Positions 23,457 to 30,202 of a stretch of 47,198 bases of DNA are shown in pieces. A model generated the notes under the pieces. That model made no database searches, was not told the origin of the DNA, and worked only from the letters and a program-made list of their open reading frames with translations. Position numbers and translations under genes: made by a program. Source of the DNA: JBAYJC01 sp041665285 (GTDB taxonomy: Bacteria; Patescibacteriota; Patescibacteriia; 2-12-FULL-60-25); assembly GCA_041665285.1 (NCBI GenBank), contig JBAYJC010000009.1:1-47198 (forward strand), in the 5' to 3' direction. The first letter of the stretch is position 1, and each line of letters starts with the position of its first letter.

Positions 23457-24047
23457 CTACTCTTTCGGCAAAAACCACGCGGCATCGTACTGCACGCGGT
23501 CGTTGACGTGCTCGTATTTGTAGAGTTCGGTGTCTGTGAACCAGATAGCGATCTCATTCTTCGCTTCTGCGACAGTGCCGGACGCGTGAATGATGTTGCG
23601 GACCGGGCGTTTTTGCGAGTTGGCGAGGGCGTAGGAATCCTGCGAAAGGTCTCCTCGAATAGTGCCTGGCAAGGATGTCGCGGGCTCTGTGGCACCGACC
23701 AACTTTCGAATGAGCGCAACGGCGCCTTCTCCTTCCAAAACCATGGCAACGATCGGCGCAGAAATCAAAAACTCAACCAAGCCATTTTTTATCTCTGTTC
23801 CGTAAGCAATGTGATCAGGATAAGGAAATGCTTTTCCCTCAGCATCGAACTTTGTTTTTGCCTTGGTAAAGACGCCCATCATCCACTCTTCGGTCAAAGC
23901 GTAGTGTTTATCCACGTCTTCGCGCTTAGGATGCACCATTTTGAGAGCCGCGACCTTAAGGCCAACCCGCTCAAAACGACCGATAACCTCGCCAATGAGT
24001 CCGCGCTGTACGCCGTCCGGCTTGATGAGAACAAGAGATTGCTCCAT
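23457..24047 (-). CDS. ndk: Nucleoside diphosphate kinase, enlarged form
   Basis: 196 aa, about 50 longer than the usual 140-150. It exchanges the gamma-phosphate between nucleoside di- and triphosphates. The family core is clear: LVLIKPDGVQRGLIGEVI, GTIRGDLS and the phosphorylated His in NIIHASGT (residue ~154), then IAIWF. The extra length is in an insertion after the kpn-loop region (around residues 55-90, KTKFDAEGKAFPYPDHIAYG) and a short one before the active-site His (SYALANSQKRP). First gene of a two-gene operon with the 5'-nucleotidase. Confidence 0.95.
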   Translation of the reverse strand: MEQSLVLIKPDGVQRGLIGEVIGRFERVGLKVAALKMVHPKREDVDKHYALTEEWMMGVFTKAKTKFDAEGKAFPYPDHIAYGTEIKNGLVEFLISAPIVAMVLEGEGAVALIRKLVGATEPATSLPGTIRGDLSQDSYALANSQKRPVRNIIHASGTVAEAKNEIAIWFTDTELYKYEHVNDRVQYDAAWFLPKE

Positions 24048-24111
24048 AGAGGGTCAAAAAAGTGAACAATGACCGCAGATTATCAGCTGTTTGGCGGAAA
24101 GGCAATGCCCC

Positions 24112-24140
24112 TTGCGCAAAATCCTATATTTTGTTAGCAT
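24112..24140 (+). promoter_or_regulatory. rpmF promoter
   Basis: TTGCGC, 17-bp spacer, TAGCAT; leader of about 45 nt before the ATG, no SD. Confidence 0.5.
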
Positions 24141-24189
24141 TGTGACGTTGGAAATAAGCCTTTTCTCTGATTTTTACTGACTTACTGCT

Positions 24190-24453
24190 ATGGGTCTTCC
24201 TGGTCATCGCCGAACCTCCTCAGATAAGCGCCGTCGCGCCGCGCATTTTGCGTTGTCCCCACAGACGCTGGTTGTTGATAAGAAATCCGGTCTTACCCAC
24301 CGCCAACACCGTGTTGCCCCTGGCGCCACGGAGTACAATGGGATTGCCATTCACGTCAAAGGACGGGATCGTAAGGTAAAGAAAATGCTCGCAAAAACAA
24401 AGGCAAAAGCTGAAAAACCAGCTGAAACCAAGGGCGAGTCCAAAAAAGCCTAA
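24190..24453 (+). CDS. rpmF: 50S ribosomal protein L32
   Basis: 87 aa. The N-terminus GLPGHRRTSSDKRRRAAHFA matches the arginine-rich start of L32, a small protein of the large ribosomal subunit near the peptidyl transferase region. The usual CxxC zinc pairs of many L32 proteins are missing (no Cys at all), so this is the zinc-free form. The C-terminal ~25 residues are a Lys/Ala tail that is longer than usual. It is upstream of nusB, with a weak hairpin in between. Confidence 0.9.
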   Translation: MGLPGHRRTSSDKRRRAAHFALSPQTLVVDKKSGLTHRQHRVAPGATEYNGIAIHVKGRDRKVKKMLAKTKAKAEKPAETKGESKKA

Positions 24454-24455
24454 TA

Positions 24456-24485
24456 CCGCGGGGTTGCTCCGCGATCGCACCTTTT
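24456..24485 (+). terminator. Weak attenuator-like hairpin between rpmF and nusB
   Basis: CGCGG / CCGCG stem (loop GGTTGCT), then eight bases and a TTTTT tract that touches the nusB ATG. Partial read-through into nusB is expected. Confidence 0.4.
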
Positions 24486-24486
24486 T

Positions 24487-24954
24487 ATGTCCAATCGTCA
24501 TTTTGCACGCGCTATTGCCTTGCAGTCCCTGTATGAATGGGACTTTTACGGTGGACAAAAGGACGCCAAAGAAATCACGGAACGCAATCTCACAGAATTC
24601 GCTCCACAACTGGACGAAAAGGAGTTTTGTCATGCTTTAGTTCAGGGCGTGCAAGAGCATCAAGAAGAAATTGATGCAAGTATAAGCAAATTTGCTCCGG
24701 ATTGGCCGCTCGACAAGATCACAACCGTGGATCGCAATATCTTGCGCCTTGGCTCGTTTGAGCTCCTGTTCAACTTTGAGATTCCGAGCAAAGTCGCGAT
24801 CAACGAAGCCATTGAGCTCGCCAAGACCTTTGGCGGCGAATCCAGCGGCCGTTTTGTGAATGGCGTGCTCGGTGCCGTGTTCCGAGATCAGCTCGCAAAA
24901 GGCGTGACAAAAGACTCAGATAAGCCAAAAGAACCCGCCGAAGAAACAAAATAA
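24487..24954 (+). CDS. nusB: Transcription antitermination factor NusB
   Basis: 155 aa. The N-terminus SNRHFARAIALQSLYEWDF and the C-terminal part VDRNILRLGSFELLF...VAINEAIELAKTFGGESSGRFVNGVLGAV are the NusB signature. NusB with NusE (S10) binds boxA RNA to prevent early termination in rRNA operons. The C-terminal ~15 residues are a charged, disordered tail. rnc follows after three bases, so rRNA antitermination and processing are linked in one transcript. Confidence 0.96.
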   Translation: MSNRHFARAIALQSLYEWDFYGGQKDAKEITERNLTEFAPQLDEKEFCHALVQGVQEHQEEIDASISKFAPDWPLDKITTVDRNILRLGSFELLFNFEIPSKVAINEAIELAKTFGGESSGRFVNGVLGAVFRDQLAKGVTKDSDKPKEPAEETK

Positions 24955-24957
24955 CCT

Positions 24958-25692
24958 ATGGAAACCCCAGACCTTCGCCCGCTGGAAGAACGCTTGGGTC
25001 ACACTTTCAGTGACCAGTCGCTCCTCCTGCAGGCATTGACGCATCGGTCCTACCTGAACGAACATCCCGATTTTCCCTACCCACACAACGAACGTCTTGA
25101 GTTCCTCGGAGACGCGGTTTTGGAGTTGATCGTGACTGAGCATCTCTACAACAACTACCCTAACCCAGAAGGCGACCTCACAAACTGGCGCGCGGCGCTC
25201 GTGAACGCAAAAACCCTTGCAGGCATCTCAAAAGACCTTCAGTTTGAAGATTTTCTCATGCTCTCCAAAGGTGAAGCGCGAGACAAAGACTCCAAGGCGC
25301 GCATGTACATCATGGCCAATGCCATTGAGGCGATCATTGGCGCGATTTATCTGGATGGAAACACGCGTGCGGCCAAAGCCTTTATCAAAAAGCATATTTT
25401 GTCGCATTTGAAGAAGATTTTGGAGCTTGAGCTCTATGTAGACGCCAAAAGCAAGTTCCAAGAAACAGCCCAAGAGTTGCTCGGCATCACACCATCCTAT
25501 AAAGTACTCGAGGAAAAAGGCCCAGACCATGCAAAAGAGTTCACCATCGGCATTTACCTCGACAAAGACCTCGTCGCCTTAGGCAAAGGCACTTCCAAGC
25601 AAGAAGCCCAAGTCTCCGCCGCAGAAGCCGGCCTCAAAGCCAAGGGATGGGACACGCGACCAGCCGCCGGAAAAGAACCAGCCAAAACCTAA
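24958..25692 (+). CDS. rnc: Ribonuclease III
   Basis: 244 aa. The catalytic domain (~1-150) has the signature NERLEFLGDAVLELIVTEH with the metal-binding Glu and Asp, and the second acidic cluster ANAIEAIIGAIYLDG. The dsRNA-binding domain (~165-235) includes KSKFQETAQELLGITPSY and GTSKQEAQVSAAEAGLKA. It cleaves double-stranded RNA in rRNA precursor processing. A Pro/Ala/Lys tail closes the protein. The transcript may run on into tRNA-Arg. Confidence 0.97.
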   Translation: METPDLRPLEERLGHTFSDQSLLLQALTHRSYLNEHPDFPYPHNERLEFLGDAVLELIVTEHLYNNYPNPEGDLTNWRAALVNAKTLAGISKDLQFEDFLMLSKGEARDKDSKARMYIMANAIEAIIGAIYLDGNTRAAKAFIKKHILSHLKKILELELYVDAKSKFQETAQELLGITPSYKVLEEKGPDHAKEFTIGIYLDKDLVALGKGTSKQEAQVSAAEAGLKAKGWDTRPAAGKEPAKT

Positions 25693-25696
25693 ACCA

Positions 25697-25716
25697 GCCG
25701 CTCCAACCGGAGCGGC
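25697..25716 (+). other. GC-rich stem-loop between rnc and tRNA-Arg
   Basis: GCCGCTCC / GGAGCGGC, AACC loop, no T-run. It may be a processing or stabilising structure; a role as RNase III target is only a guess. Confidence 0.5.
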
Positions 25717-25721
25717 ATCGA

Positions 25722-25796
25722 GCGCCCTTAGTTTAACGGATAAAACTGCGGCCTTCGAAGCCGTTGATGGGGGTTCGATTCCCTCAGGGCGCACCA
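25722..25796 (+). tRNA. tRNA-Arg (anticodon UCG)
   Basis: 75 nt including encoded CCA. Acceptor GCGCCCT pairs with AGGGCGC, discriminator A. The D-stem GTTT/AAAC, anticodon stem GCGGC/GCCGT with loop CTTCGAA, and T-arm GGGGG-TTCGATT-CCCTC all fold. Anticodon TCG reads CGA and possibly other CGN codons. A terminator follows directly and no separate promoter is seen, so it may be released from the nusB-rnc transcript. Confidence 0.95.
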
Positions 25797-25799
25797 CGT

Positions 25800-25828
25800 A
25801 AAAACGACAGCTTACCCTGTCGTTTTTT
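25800..25828 (+). terminator. Terminator after tRNA-Arg
   Basis: AAAACGACAG / CTGTCGTTTT stem with T-run and matching A-run; it works in both directions. Confidence 0.85.
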
Positions 25829-25955
25829 CGTGCCCCGTGGCGTAAGTGGCGGCTATGCCGAGCTTTACGGGGCTTTTCCTCATATCATCGCCGTCGTTCA
25901 CGTGGCACAGCCAAAGAAAACTCCACCATCCTTCACCCTGACACACCACCAAAAG

Positions 25956-25984
25956 CACGACAGAAATGTCGTGTTTTTGTTTTT
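25956..25984 (+). terminator. Terminator without an obvious upstream gene
   Basis: CACGACA-GAAA-TGTCGTG, then TTTTTGTTTTT. It may end read-through from the tRNA or a small RNA from 25830-25955. Confidence 0.7.
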
Positions 25985-26055
25985 ATGGAGCAAAGTTGGT
26001 CAGTTGACGCGGAAAAGCACATTTGTGATTTCTGAGAACCACAGAGTGCGCATCC

Positions 26056-26085
26056 TTGACATATGGCAAGGTAGCTTGGTATACA
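26056..26085 (+). promoter_or_regulatory. Strong sigma70-type promoter of the 86-aa orphan
   Basis: TTGACA, 18-bp spacer, TATACA. Confidence 0.7.
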
Positions 26086-26118
26086 GCAGTCCTCACCCAG
26101 AGAGGAGGCTCGCACGTC

Positions 26119-26379
26119 ATGGAACAGTTCGCACAAGGCATGAGGGTCCAGGTCATCCAGAGAGGAGAGGCCGTCGACGAAGCCATCATCAAGCGCGTGA
26201 GCACGGGCGGCAACCCGCCCACTCAGGAGGTTGAGATCGAGAGCCTCAACCACAGCCCGGGGAGAAGAACACAATTCGCGCTCATCGATGGGGGGTGGCG
26301 CATGCTGTTCAACGATCCCATGGCTGGCGGCCGTTGCTACAGCCAGCGTGCACCTTCCTGTTCCTTCGTGAAGATCTAG
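26119..26379 (+). CDS. Orphan small protein, unknown
   Basis: 86 aa from the ATG at 26119, preceded by AGAGGAGG at 10 nt. No signal peptide or membrane helix. The central part (QGMRVQVIQRGEAVDEAIIK...EVEIESLNHSPG...FALIDGGWRMLFNDP) reads like a small beta-barrel of the SH3 or KOW type, judged only by alternation of hydrophobic residues. Cys at two late positions. First of four consecutive single-gene units after tRNA-Arg. Confidence 0.65.
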   Translation: MEQFAQGMRVQVIQRGEAVDEAIIKRVSTGGNPPTQEVEIESLNHSPGRRTQFALIDGGWRMLFNDPMAGGRCYSQRAPSCSFVKI

Positions 26380-26399
26380 AACTCGCTCATCTTCTGCCA

Positions 26400-26427
26400 A
26401 GAAGCTCTGCGCGAGGCTTTTTTTTAT
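26400..26427 (+). terminator. Terminator of the 86-aa orphan
   Basis: Short AAGCTC / GAGGCTT hairpin with one bulge, followed by a T-run of more than seven. Confidence 0.6.
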
Positions 26428-26457
26428 TTCCTGACACCTGGGTCATGAGCGAAACCC

Positions 26458-26486
26458 TTGACAGATTGATGATTTTTTGCTAAATT
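26458..26486 (+). promoter_or_regulatory. Promoter of the zinc-ribbon orphan
   Basis: TTGACA, 17-bp spacer, TAAATT. In the leader that follows, two small hairpins (GCTCT/AGAGC and CCACG/CGTGG) precede the GGAGG SD. Confidence 0.65.
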
Positions 26487-26545
26487 ATCGCGTCGCTCTG
26501 CCTTAGAGCTACCCCACCACGGGATCGTGGCGACTCGGAGGGATC

Positions 26546-27430
26546 ATGGAAAGAAACGCGTATCGCGCCCAGCTCGCTCGGCTCCCGATCAAAAACCCGA
26601 CGCCGGAGGATATGGCGGCGATGTGCCCGCACCTCACGCGCGAGGGGGCGGTGAAGGCCTTCAAGGCCGAGCACTGCGTGGCTTGCCCGCCACTGCGTAT
26701 CCGCGGCGGGTTCCAGATCGTGTCCTGCTCTGAGGAGTGGGTCGAGCAGATCGTGCGGGACGGAGTCGTTACCGGCACCAAGAACCACCCCGCAACACTC
26801 GACTGGGCGTACTCGGGCAGAACGCCCGCGTCCTACGTGTACGAATGGCCGCACGGCGACGTATTCATCCCCTACGTCCACATGGACAGGGCCATGAAGT
26901 TCGCGGAGGACAACTGGGGCGAGGAGCTCATCCTGGACACCTGGGTGTCTGCAGTCGAGTGCATCATCCAGGACCCGACCGACCTGATCAACGATCAGTA
27001 CCATAGGGACGATCCGCGCACCAAGGCAGTGCTCGGCATGGCGCTGAACCGTGACACGAATGCCGTGAACAGCGACCACTCCAAGCCGGAAAGCGCGCTC
27101 TATGACGAGATCATCGCGGAGATGACGCTCGACCACATGGTGTGGAGCGAGCTCAAGGGTGGACGAGGAGGAGGATCGCGGTACAACTGCGCGCACTGCG
27201 GCGCTGGCCTGGGGCTCTCCTCCTGCTCAGGATGCGGCCACTCGTTCCGGGACAACCAGCTCCGCTCCGGTTGGTCCACACCGCTCTCCAAGAAGATGGT
27301 CGCATTCCTCCGCGAGCACGGGCACGTCTTCGCGATCGACCCGGAGATCGCGTGGACCAAGGAGCAGGCTCGCTGGGAGAAGGCCGTGAAGGAATACGAG
27401 GAGCTACTGGGACAGCGGCAGGCTCCGTAG
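26546..27430 (+). CDS. Orphan protein with C-terminal zinc ribbon, unknown
   Basis: 294 aa, ATG at 26546 with GGAGG SD. The gene is clearly GC-richer than the neighbouring core genes. An N-terminal Cys-containing segment (AEHCVACPPLRIRGGFQIVSC) could be a first metal site. The middle is acidic and Trp-rich with no family I recognise. Around residues 213-235 a four-Cys zinc ribbon is evident (NCAHCGAGL, SSCSGCGHSF). A basic, helical C-terminus follows. No signal peptide, so it is probably cytoplasmic and may bind nucleic acid or protein through the ribbon. Function unknown. Confidence 0.65.
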   Translation: MERNAYRAQLARLPIKNPTPEDMAAMCPHLTREGAVKAFKAEHCVACPPLRIRGGFQIVSCSEEWVEQIVRDGVVTGTKNHPATLDWAYSGRTPASYVYEWPHGDVFIPYVHMDRAMKFAEDNWGEELILDTWVSAVECIIQDPTDLINDQYHRDDPRTKAVLGMALNRDTNAVNSDHSKPESALYDEIIAEMTLDHMVWSELKGGRGGGSRYNCAHCGAGLGLSSCSGCGHSFRDNQLRSGWSTPLSKKMVAFLREHGHVFAIDPEIAWTKEQARWEKAVKEYEELLGQRQAP

Positions 27431-27453
27431 CGAAGAAGAAGTTCTCAAGCCAC

Positions 27454-27487
27454 GCGCACGACCCAAGGGTACGGCGCTTTTATTTTT
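27454..27487 (+). terminator. Imperfect terminator after the zinc-ribbon gene
   Basis: GCGC / GCGC and ACCC / GGGT paired around an internal loop, followed by TTTTATTTTT. Confidence 0.45.
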
Positions 27488-27495
27488 GCCAAGCC

Positions 27496-27524
27496 TTGTC
27501 TCTCCTGGCCCGGAGTGCTTTGAT
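27496..27524 (+). promoter_or_regulatory. Promoter of the CDP-alcohol phosphatidyltransferase gene
   Basis: TTGTCT, 17-bp spacer, TTTGAT. Confidence 0.4.
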
Positions 27525-27558
27525 GTGCTGGTCGCATAGCCAAAAAGGGGGCGCTACC

Positions 27559-28158
27559 ATGAAACCCGTGTTTGATCGCGCGCTCCGACCCTTGGTCGCG
27601 CGCATTCCGAGGTACATCTGTCCGAACCACCTTTCCGTGATCCGCGGGATCCTCGTACTTCCGGTCATCTACTGGATCAACGATCCGTGGGTGTCTGTTC
27701 CCCTCCTCGTCCTGTCGTCCTTTTTCGACATCCTGGACGGCGTGTACGCACGCTATCTACAAGAGATCGGCGTAAAGCTTCTCGGCTGGTTCGCGGAACT
27801 CGACGGGGCTGTGATTGACCCGGCAAACGACAAGGTGTTCGTGCTGGGCGTGCTCATCACGCTGGCCCTCAAGCACCGCGTGCCCCTGTGGCTCTGCGCG
27901 CTCCTCATCGGGCTCGAGACACTTCTCCTGCTCATCAGGCCCATCAAGAAGCACTTCCACAAGACCACGCGTTCCAACTCGTACGGCAAGATCAAAACCT
28001 GGTTCCAGAGTTTTGCGCTTGCCTTCGTGCTCACGCAGAACCTGATCCTGGTCTGGCTGTCCTGGCCCATCTACTTCGGTGGCCTCCTCCTGGCCGCGGC
28101 CTCTCTCGTGAGCCACATCCAAGACTTCTCCCACCCTCGCAACGCGCGTCCCTCCTGA
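27559..28158 (+). CDS. CDP-alcohol phosphatidyltransferase family protein
   Basis: 199 aa from the ATG at 27559 (GGGGG eight bases before it). The signature appears as DILDGVYAR and, further on, GAVIDPAND, which together give the D-x2-DG-x2-AR ... G-x3-D-x3-D metal site. The distance between AR and the second G is about 19 residues, not the usual 8-9, so a short insertion separates the halves. Four to five membrane helices are present. The family joins CDP-diacylglycerol to an alcohol such as glycerol-phosphate or inositol-phosphate; the acceptor cannot be told. It lies among orphan genes, not with lipid genes. Confidence 0.85.
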   Translation: MKPVFDRALRPLVARIPRYICPNHLSVIRGILVLPVIYWINDPWVSVPLLVLSSFFDILDGVYARYLQEIGVKLLGWFAELDGAVIDPANDKVFVLGVLITLALKHRVPLWLCALLIGLETLLLLIRPIKKHFHKTTRSNSYGKIKTWFQSFALAFVLTQNLILVWLSWPIYFGGLLLAAASLVSHIQDFSHPRNARPS

Positions 28159-28172
28159 CGCGTTCTTTTTAT
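28145..28172 (+). terminator. Terminator overlapping the stop codon
   Basis: CGCGTC-N6-GACGCG stem with TTCTTTTTAT behind; the TGA stop lies in the loop-to-stem boundary. Confidence 0.7.
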
Positions 28173-28180
28173 ATTCCGTG

Positions 28181-28186
28181 TTGACA
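28181..28186 (+). promoter_or_regulatory. -35 element of the 117-aa orphan
   Basis: TTGACA; the -10 17 bp downstream (CACATT) is poor. The leader contains two small hairpins (CTGCT/AGCAG and CCGG/CCGG) before the SD. Confidence 0.4.
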
Positions 28187-28275
28187 CAAAAGCTTATCCA
28201 TGCCACATTTTGCCTGCTGAGACAGCAGAAACCGGAGAAGGTTCCGGTCACCGCGCTGTCATCGCTGGAGGAACC

Positions 28276-28629
28276 ATGGACGCGATCTTTCCCGTTGGTC
28301 CGAACGAATACACGTTCAAAAAGGGTAAATTTCCTCCTCCCCCAAAGAAAACTGTCGACATCACTGAGCACTGCCCTGGCATGCAGGGAGGACGCCGTTG
28401 TCTCCTCGTATACTGCCAGACAGAGAACGGGCTCGTCGTCGGGATCGTGTTGCTACCGACCGGCCCGTCAACGGAAGACAATACGGGCACGTCCATCAAC
28501 TTCTTGGTAGATAAGCTCGGGATGGAGGTCCCTCCCCCTCACGACACCCTCGCTCTTTGGGCGGGCTGGCTCGGGCTCGAAAAGCCGGCGCTCCGCACGC
28601 TCATCGAGACACACGCGCCGCCGGCCTGA
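28276..28629 (+). CDS. Orphan small soluble protein, unknown
   Basis: 117 aa from the ATG at 28276; SD TGGAGGA. No export signal. A strand-rich centre (RRCLLVYCQTENGLVVGIVL) is flanked by a Pro/Lys-rich loop (KGKFPPPPKKTVDI) and ends in a helix (TLALWAGWLGLEKPALRTLI). No family recognised. Own promoter and terminator. Confidence 0.6.
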   Translation: MDAIFPVGPNEYTFKKGKFPPPPKKTVDITEHCPGMQGGRRCLLVYCQTENGLVVGIVLLPTGPSTEDNTGTSINFLVDKLGMEVPPPHDTLALWAGWLGLEKPALRTLIETHAPPA

Positions 28630-28649
28630 ACCACGGGAACGACTCCACG

Positions 28650-28681
28650 CCGTTGACACTGCTGTTGACGGTCGTTTTTTT
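28650..28681 (+). terminator. Terminator of the 117-aa orphan
   Basis: CCGT...ACGG hairpin region followed by a T7 tract. Confidence 0.55.
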
Positions 28682-28697
28682 ACTCGGGCGCTCATGC

Positions 28698-28703
28698 TAT
28701 CAT
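28698..28703 (+). promoter_or_regulatory. -10 hexamer, leaderless type
   Basis: TATCAT, 9 nt before the ATG at 28713; no SD. Confidence 0.45.
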
Positions 28704-28712
28704 ATTGCGCAT

Positions 28713-29159
28713 ATGCAACTCCCAGAAGCACTCCAACACTTCCCTGAGCCGACCCTGATTGTCGTGGGCGATCATATTCATACAAAATTTTGGATCGCAC
28801 GCGATACCATACTCGAAGAAGCAGACGCGTATATCCTTCCACGCGAGCATCTCTCAGATAATGAGACCTCCCATGGAAATGCGAATGTTGGCCAGCCGTA
28901 TACGATCCCCGTAAAAGATGACGAGCGTTTACGTAAATACACCGAAGAAGTAGCCTCACGCATCGCTGACTTTGTCCGTGAAGGCGGCGTAACGGTCTTT
29001 CATTTTGTGATGCCAGCGGAAGTCAGTGGCGAGATCATCAAAAAACTGCCGGACGACGTGGCCAAGCATCTCAAAAAGACCATTGATGCAAATCTTGGAC
29101 ATGCATCTATCACAGAAGCGGTAGAACGCGTGGTAGAGGCACTGCCTTTTGCAGACTGA
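28713..29159 (+). CDS. Host-attachment/eRF1-like (baeRF-type) small protein
   Basis: 148 aa. The protein opens with MQLPEALQHFPEPTLIVVGD followed by HIHTKFWIARDTILEEAD, a Rossmann-like strand with a surface-exposed acidic helix, and ends with VTVFHFVMPAEVSGEIIKKL, a strand-loop-helix. I recall similar short proteins described as host-attachment or bacterial eRF1-like (baeRF) domains in related genomes; the match is from memory of patterns. Its role could be in translation recycling or stress, but none is shown here. Confidence 0.45.
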   Translation: MQLPEALQHFPEPTLIVVGDHIHTKFWIARDTILEEADAYILPREHLSDNETSHGNANVGQPYTIPVKDDERLRKYTEEVASRIADFVREGGVTVFHFVMPAEVSGEIIKKLPDDVAKHLKKTIDANLGHASITEAVERVVEALPFAD

Positions 29160-29180
29160 CAAGCGTCGTCCGGATGGGCG

Positions 29181-29223
29181 CCACCTCACCCTCATTCCCT
29201 CTCCTTCGTAAGGAGAGGGAGGT
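29181..29223. repeat. Partial copy of the palindromic repeat
   Basis: CCACCTCACCCTCA followed by the hairpin CCCTCTCCTT-CGT-AAGGAGAGGG (29197-29219) and AGGT. It corresponds to the left outer arm plus the first inner hairpin of the 13108-13212 element; the second hairpin is missing. Confidence 0.7.
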
Positions 29224-29245
29224 CAGAGCGAAGTAAACAACATCT

Positions 29246-30199
29246 CTACTCCCAAAATCCCGTGATATAGCTCGTTGTGTACGAGGAGGATTGGCCGTAT
29301 TGGGTAGAGATACCGTGGGAAAGCTCGTGCCATTGCGGGCTTTTTAGCGCGTTCTGAAGAATCCAAATCCCCTTGCCGCTGTCTGTGAAATCATCATTCG
29401 CACGCCAAAAGAATGCGCCCTGACTCTCTGCGAGCGCTTGGCGTGTGGTTTCGTCGTTCTTAAGCGCCGTAGTCTCCGTCAAATAGTGCGACATATCAGA
29501 AGAGACGATCACAAAAGCACCGCGAGCCATTTCTTGCCGTAACCACGCGGCGACAGTCGTGGCTTCTTCCTCAGTAATTCTTGGCTGGATAATCAATGGC
29601 ACTACACGAACGCCTTCCTCGGGAAAGAATGCAGACAAAAACGGTACAACAGCACCAATGCCGTGTTCACGGGTGAACGCTTCCCCATCCTCCTGGGCAA
29701 AAGGAAGTGCCTGGAGCAGGCGATCCACGGCCTTTTCCTCAATGAGTACCTCTTGTCCTCGCACGAGATATCCTCGCCTGCTCGTGACAACCGGGGCCAC
29801 GGCTTGCTGAAAATGCTCTGGCGAAAGGATGATAAACGTTCGCGCAGATGGCTTGCATCGACGCAATTCCTGAAAAAACTCCGTCTGAAGGTCTGCGGCT
29901 AAGCCATGGTGGTTTACGATACCGGCTCGGATATTCGCGCAAGCAACGGTCCGCGGTTTTGACGTATTGCCCTTCAAAAACCCAAACGCCGACGCACTTA
30001 CAAAGGCATCGGCGTTGATACTGGTTGGTGGGGTGGCAGAACGCGTGGACGTGGCTGTTACGCGGAAACCGGACGCTCCTCTGTTCGAGAGAGCCATGTC
30101 GGACGGTATTTGCGATACAACTGGACGATCTGTTTGCGTTTGGCACCCAAAACCAACGAGACAACAAGTGCAGATAACATACGTCCACTTGTAACGCAT
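29246..30199 (-). CDS. Memo-like (AmmeMemoRadiSam system protein B) lipoprotein
   Basis: 317 aa. Signal peptide with lipobox VGFGC (Cys 19), followed by a Ser/Thr-rich linker. The Memo domain has AGIVNHHGLAAD, FTREHGIGAVVPFLSAFFP and SSDMSHY, the conserved His/Asp/Cys-like pocket of the LigB/Memo fold. Usual partners (AMMECR1 and radical-SAM genes) are not present in the window. It begins three bases after the A2M-like gene, so it is the last gene of the sigma/A2M operon. A lipid-anchored, extracellular Memo is unusual; catalytic role uncertain. Confidence 0.85.
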   Translation of the reverse strand: MRYKWTYVICTCCLVGFGCQTQTDRPVVSQIPSDMALSNRGASGFRVTATSTRSATPPTSINADAFVSASAFGFLKGNTSKPRTVACANIRAGIVNHHGLAADLQTEFFQELRRCKPSARTFIILSPEHFQQAVAPVVTSRRGYLVRGQEVLIEEKAVDRLLQALPFAQEDGEAFTREHGIGAVVPFLSAFFPEEGVRVVPLIIQPRITEEEATTVAAWLRQEMARGAFVIVSSDMSHYLTETTALKNDETTRQALAESQGAFFWRANDDFTDSGKGIWILQNALKSPQWHELSHGISTQYGQSSSYTTSYITGFWE

Positions 30200-30202
30200 G
30201 GC

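Larger units (their letters stand above)
25829..26118. other. Intergenic region after tRNA-Arg
   Basis: About 290 bp with no believable gene. At 25832-25870 there is a possible long hairpin closed by CCCCGT / ACGGGG with GGC-TAT-GCC inside. A second terminator follows at 25956-25978, then the promoter and leader of the orphan at 26119. The presence of a terminator without an upstream gene makes a short non-coding transcript in between possible. Confidence 0.4.

Noticed and set aside
25764..26234. Open frame starting in tRNA-Arg
   Set aside because: It begins within the tRNA, runs through two terminators and overlaps the SD-led 86-aa gene in another frame.
25722..28712. Classical tRNA-integrated genomic island
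   Set aside because: No integrase and no second copy of the tRNA 3' end were found within the window, so only the accessory nature of the genes is kept as a finding.
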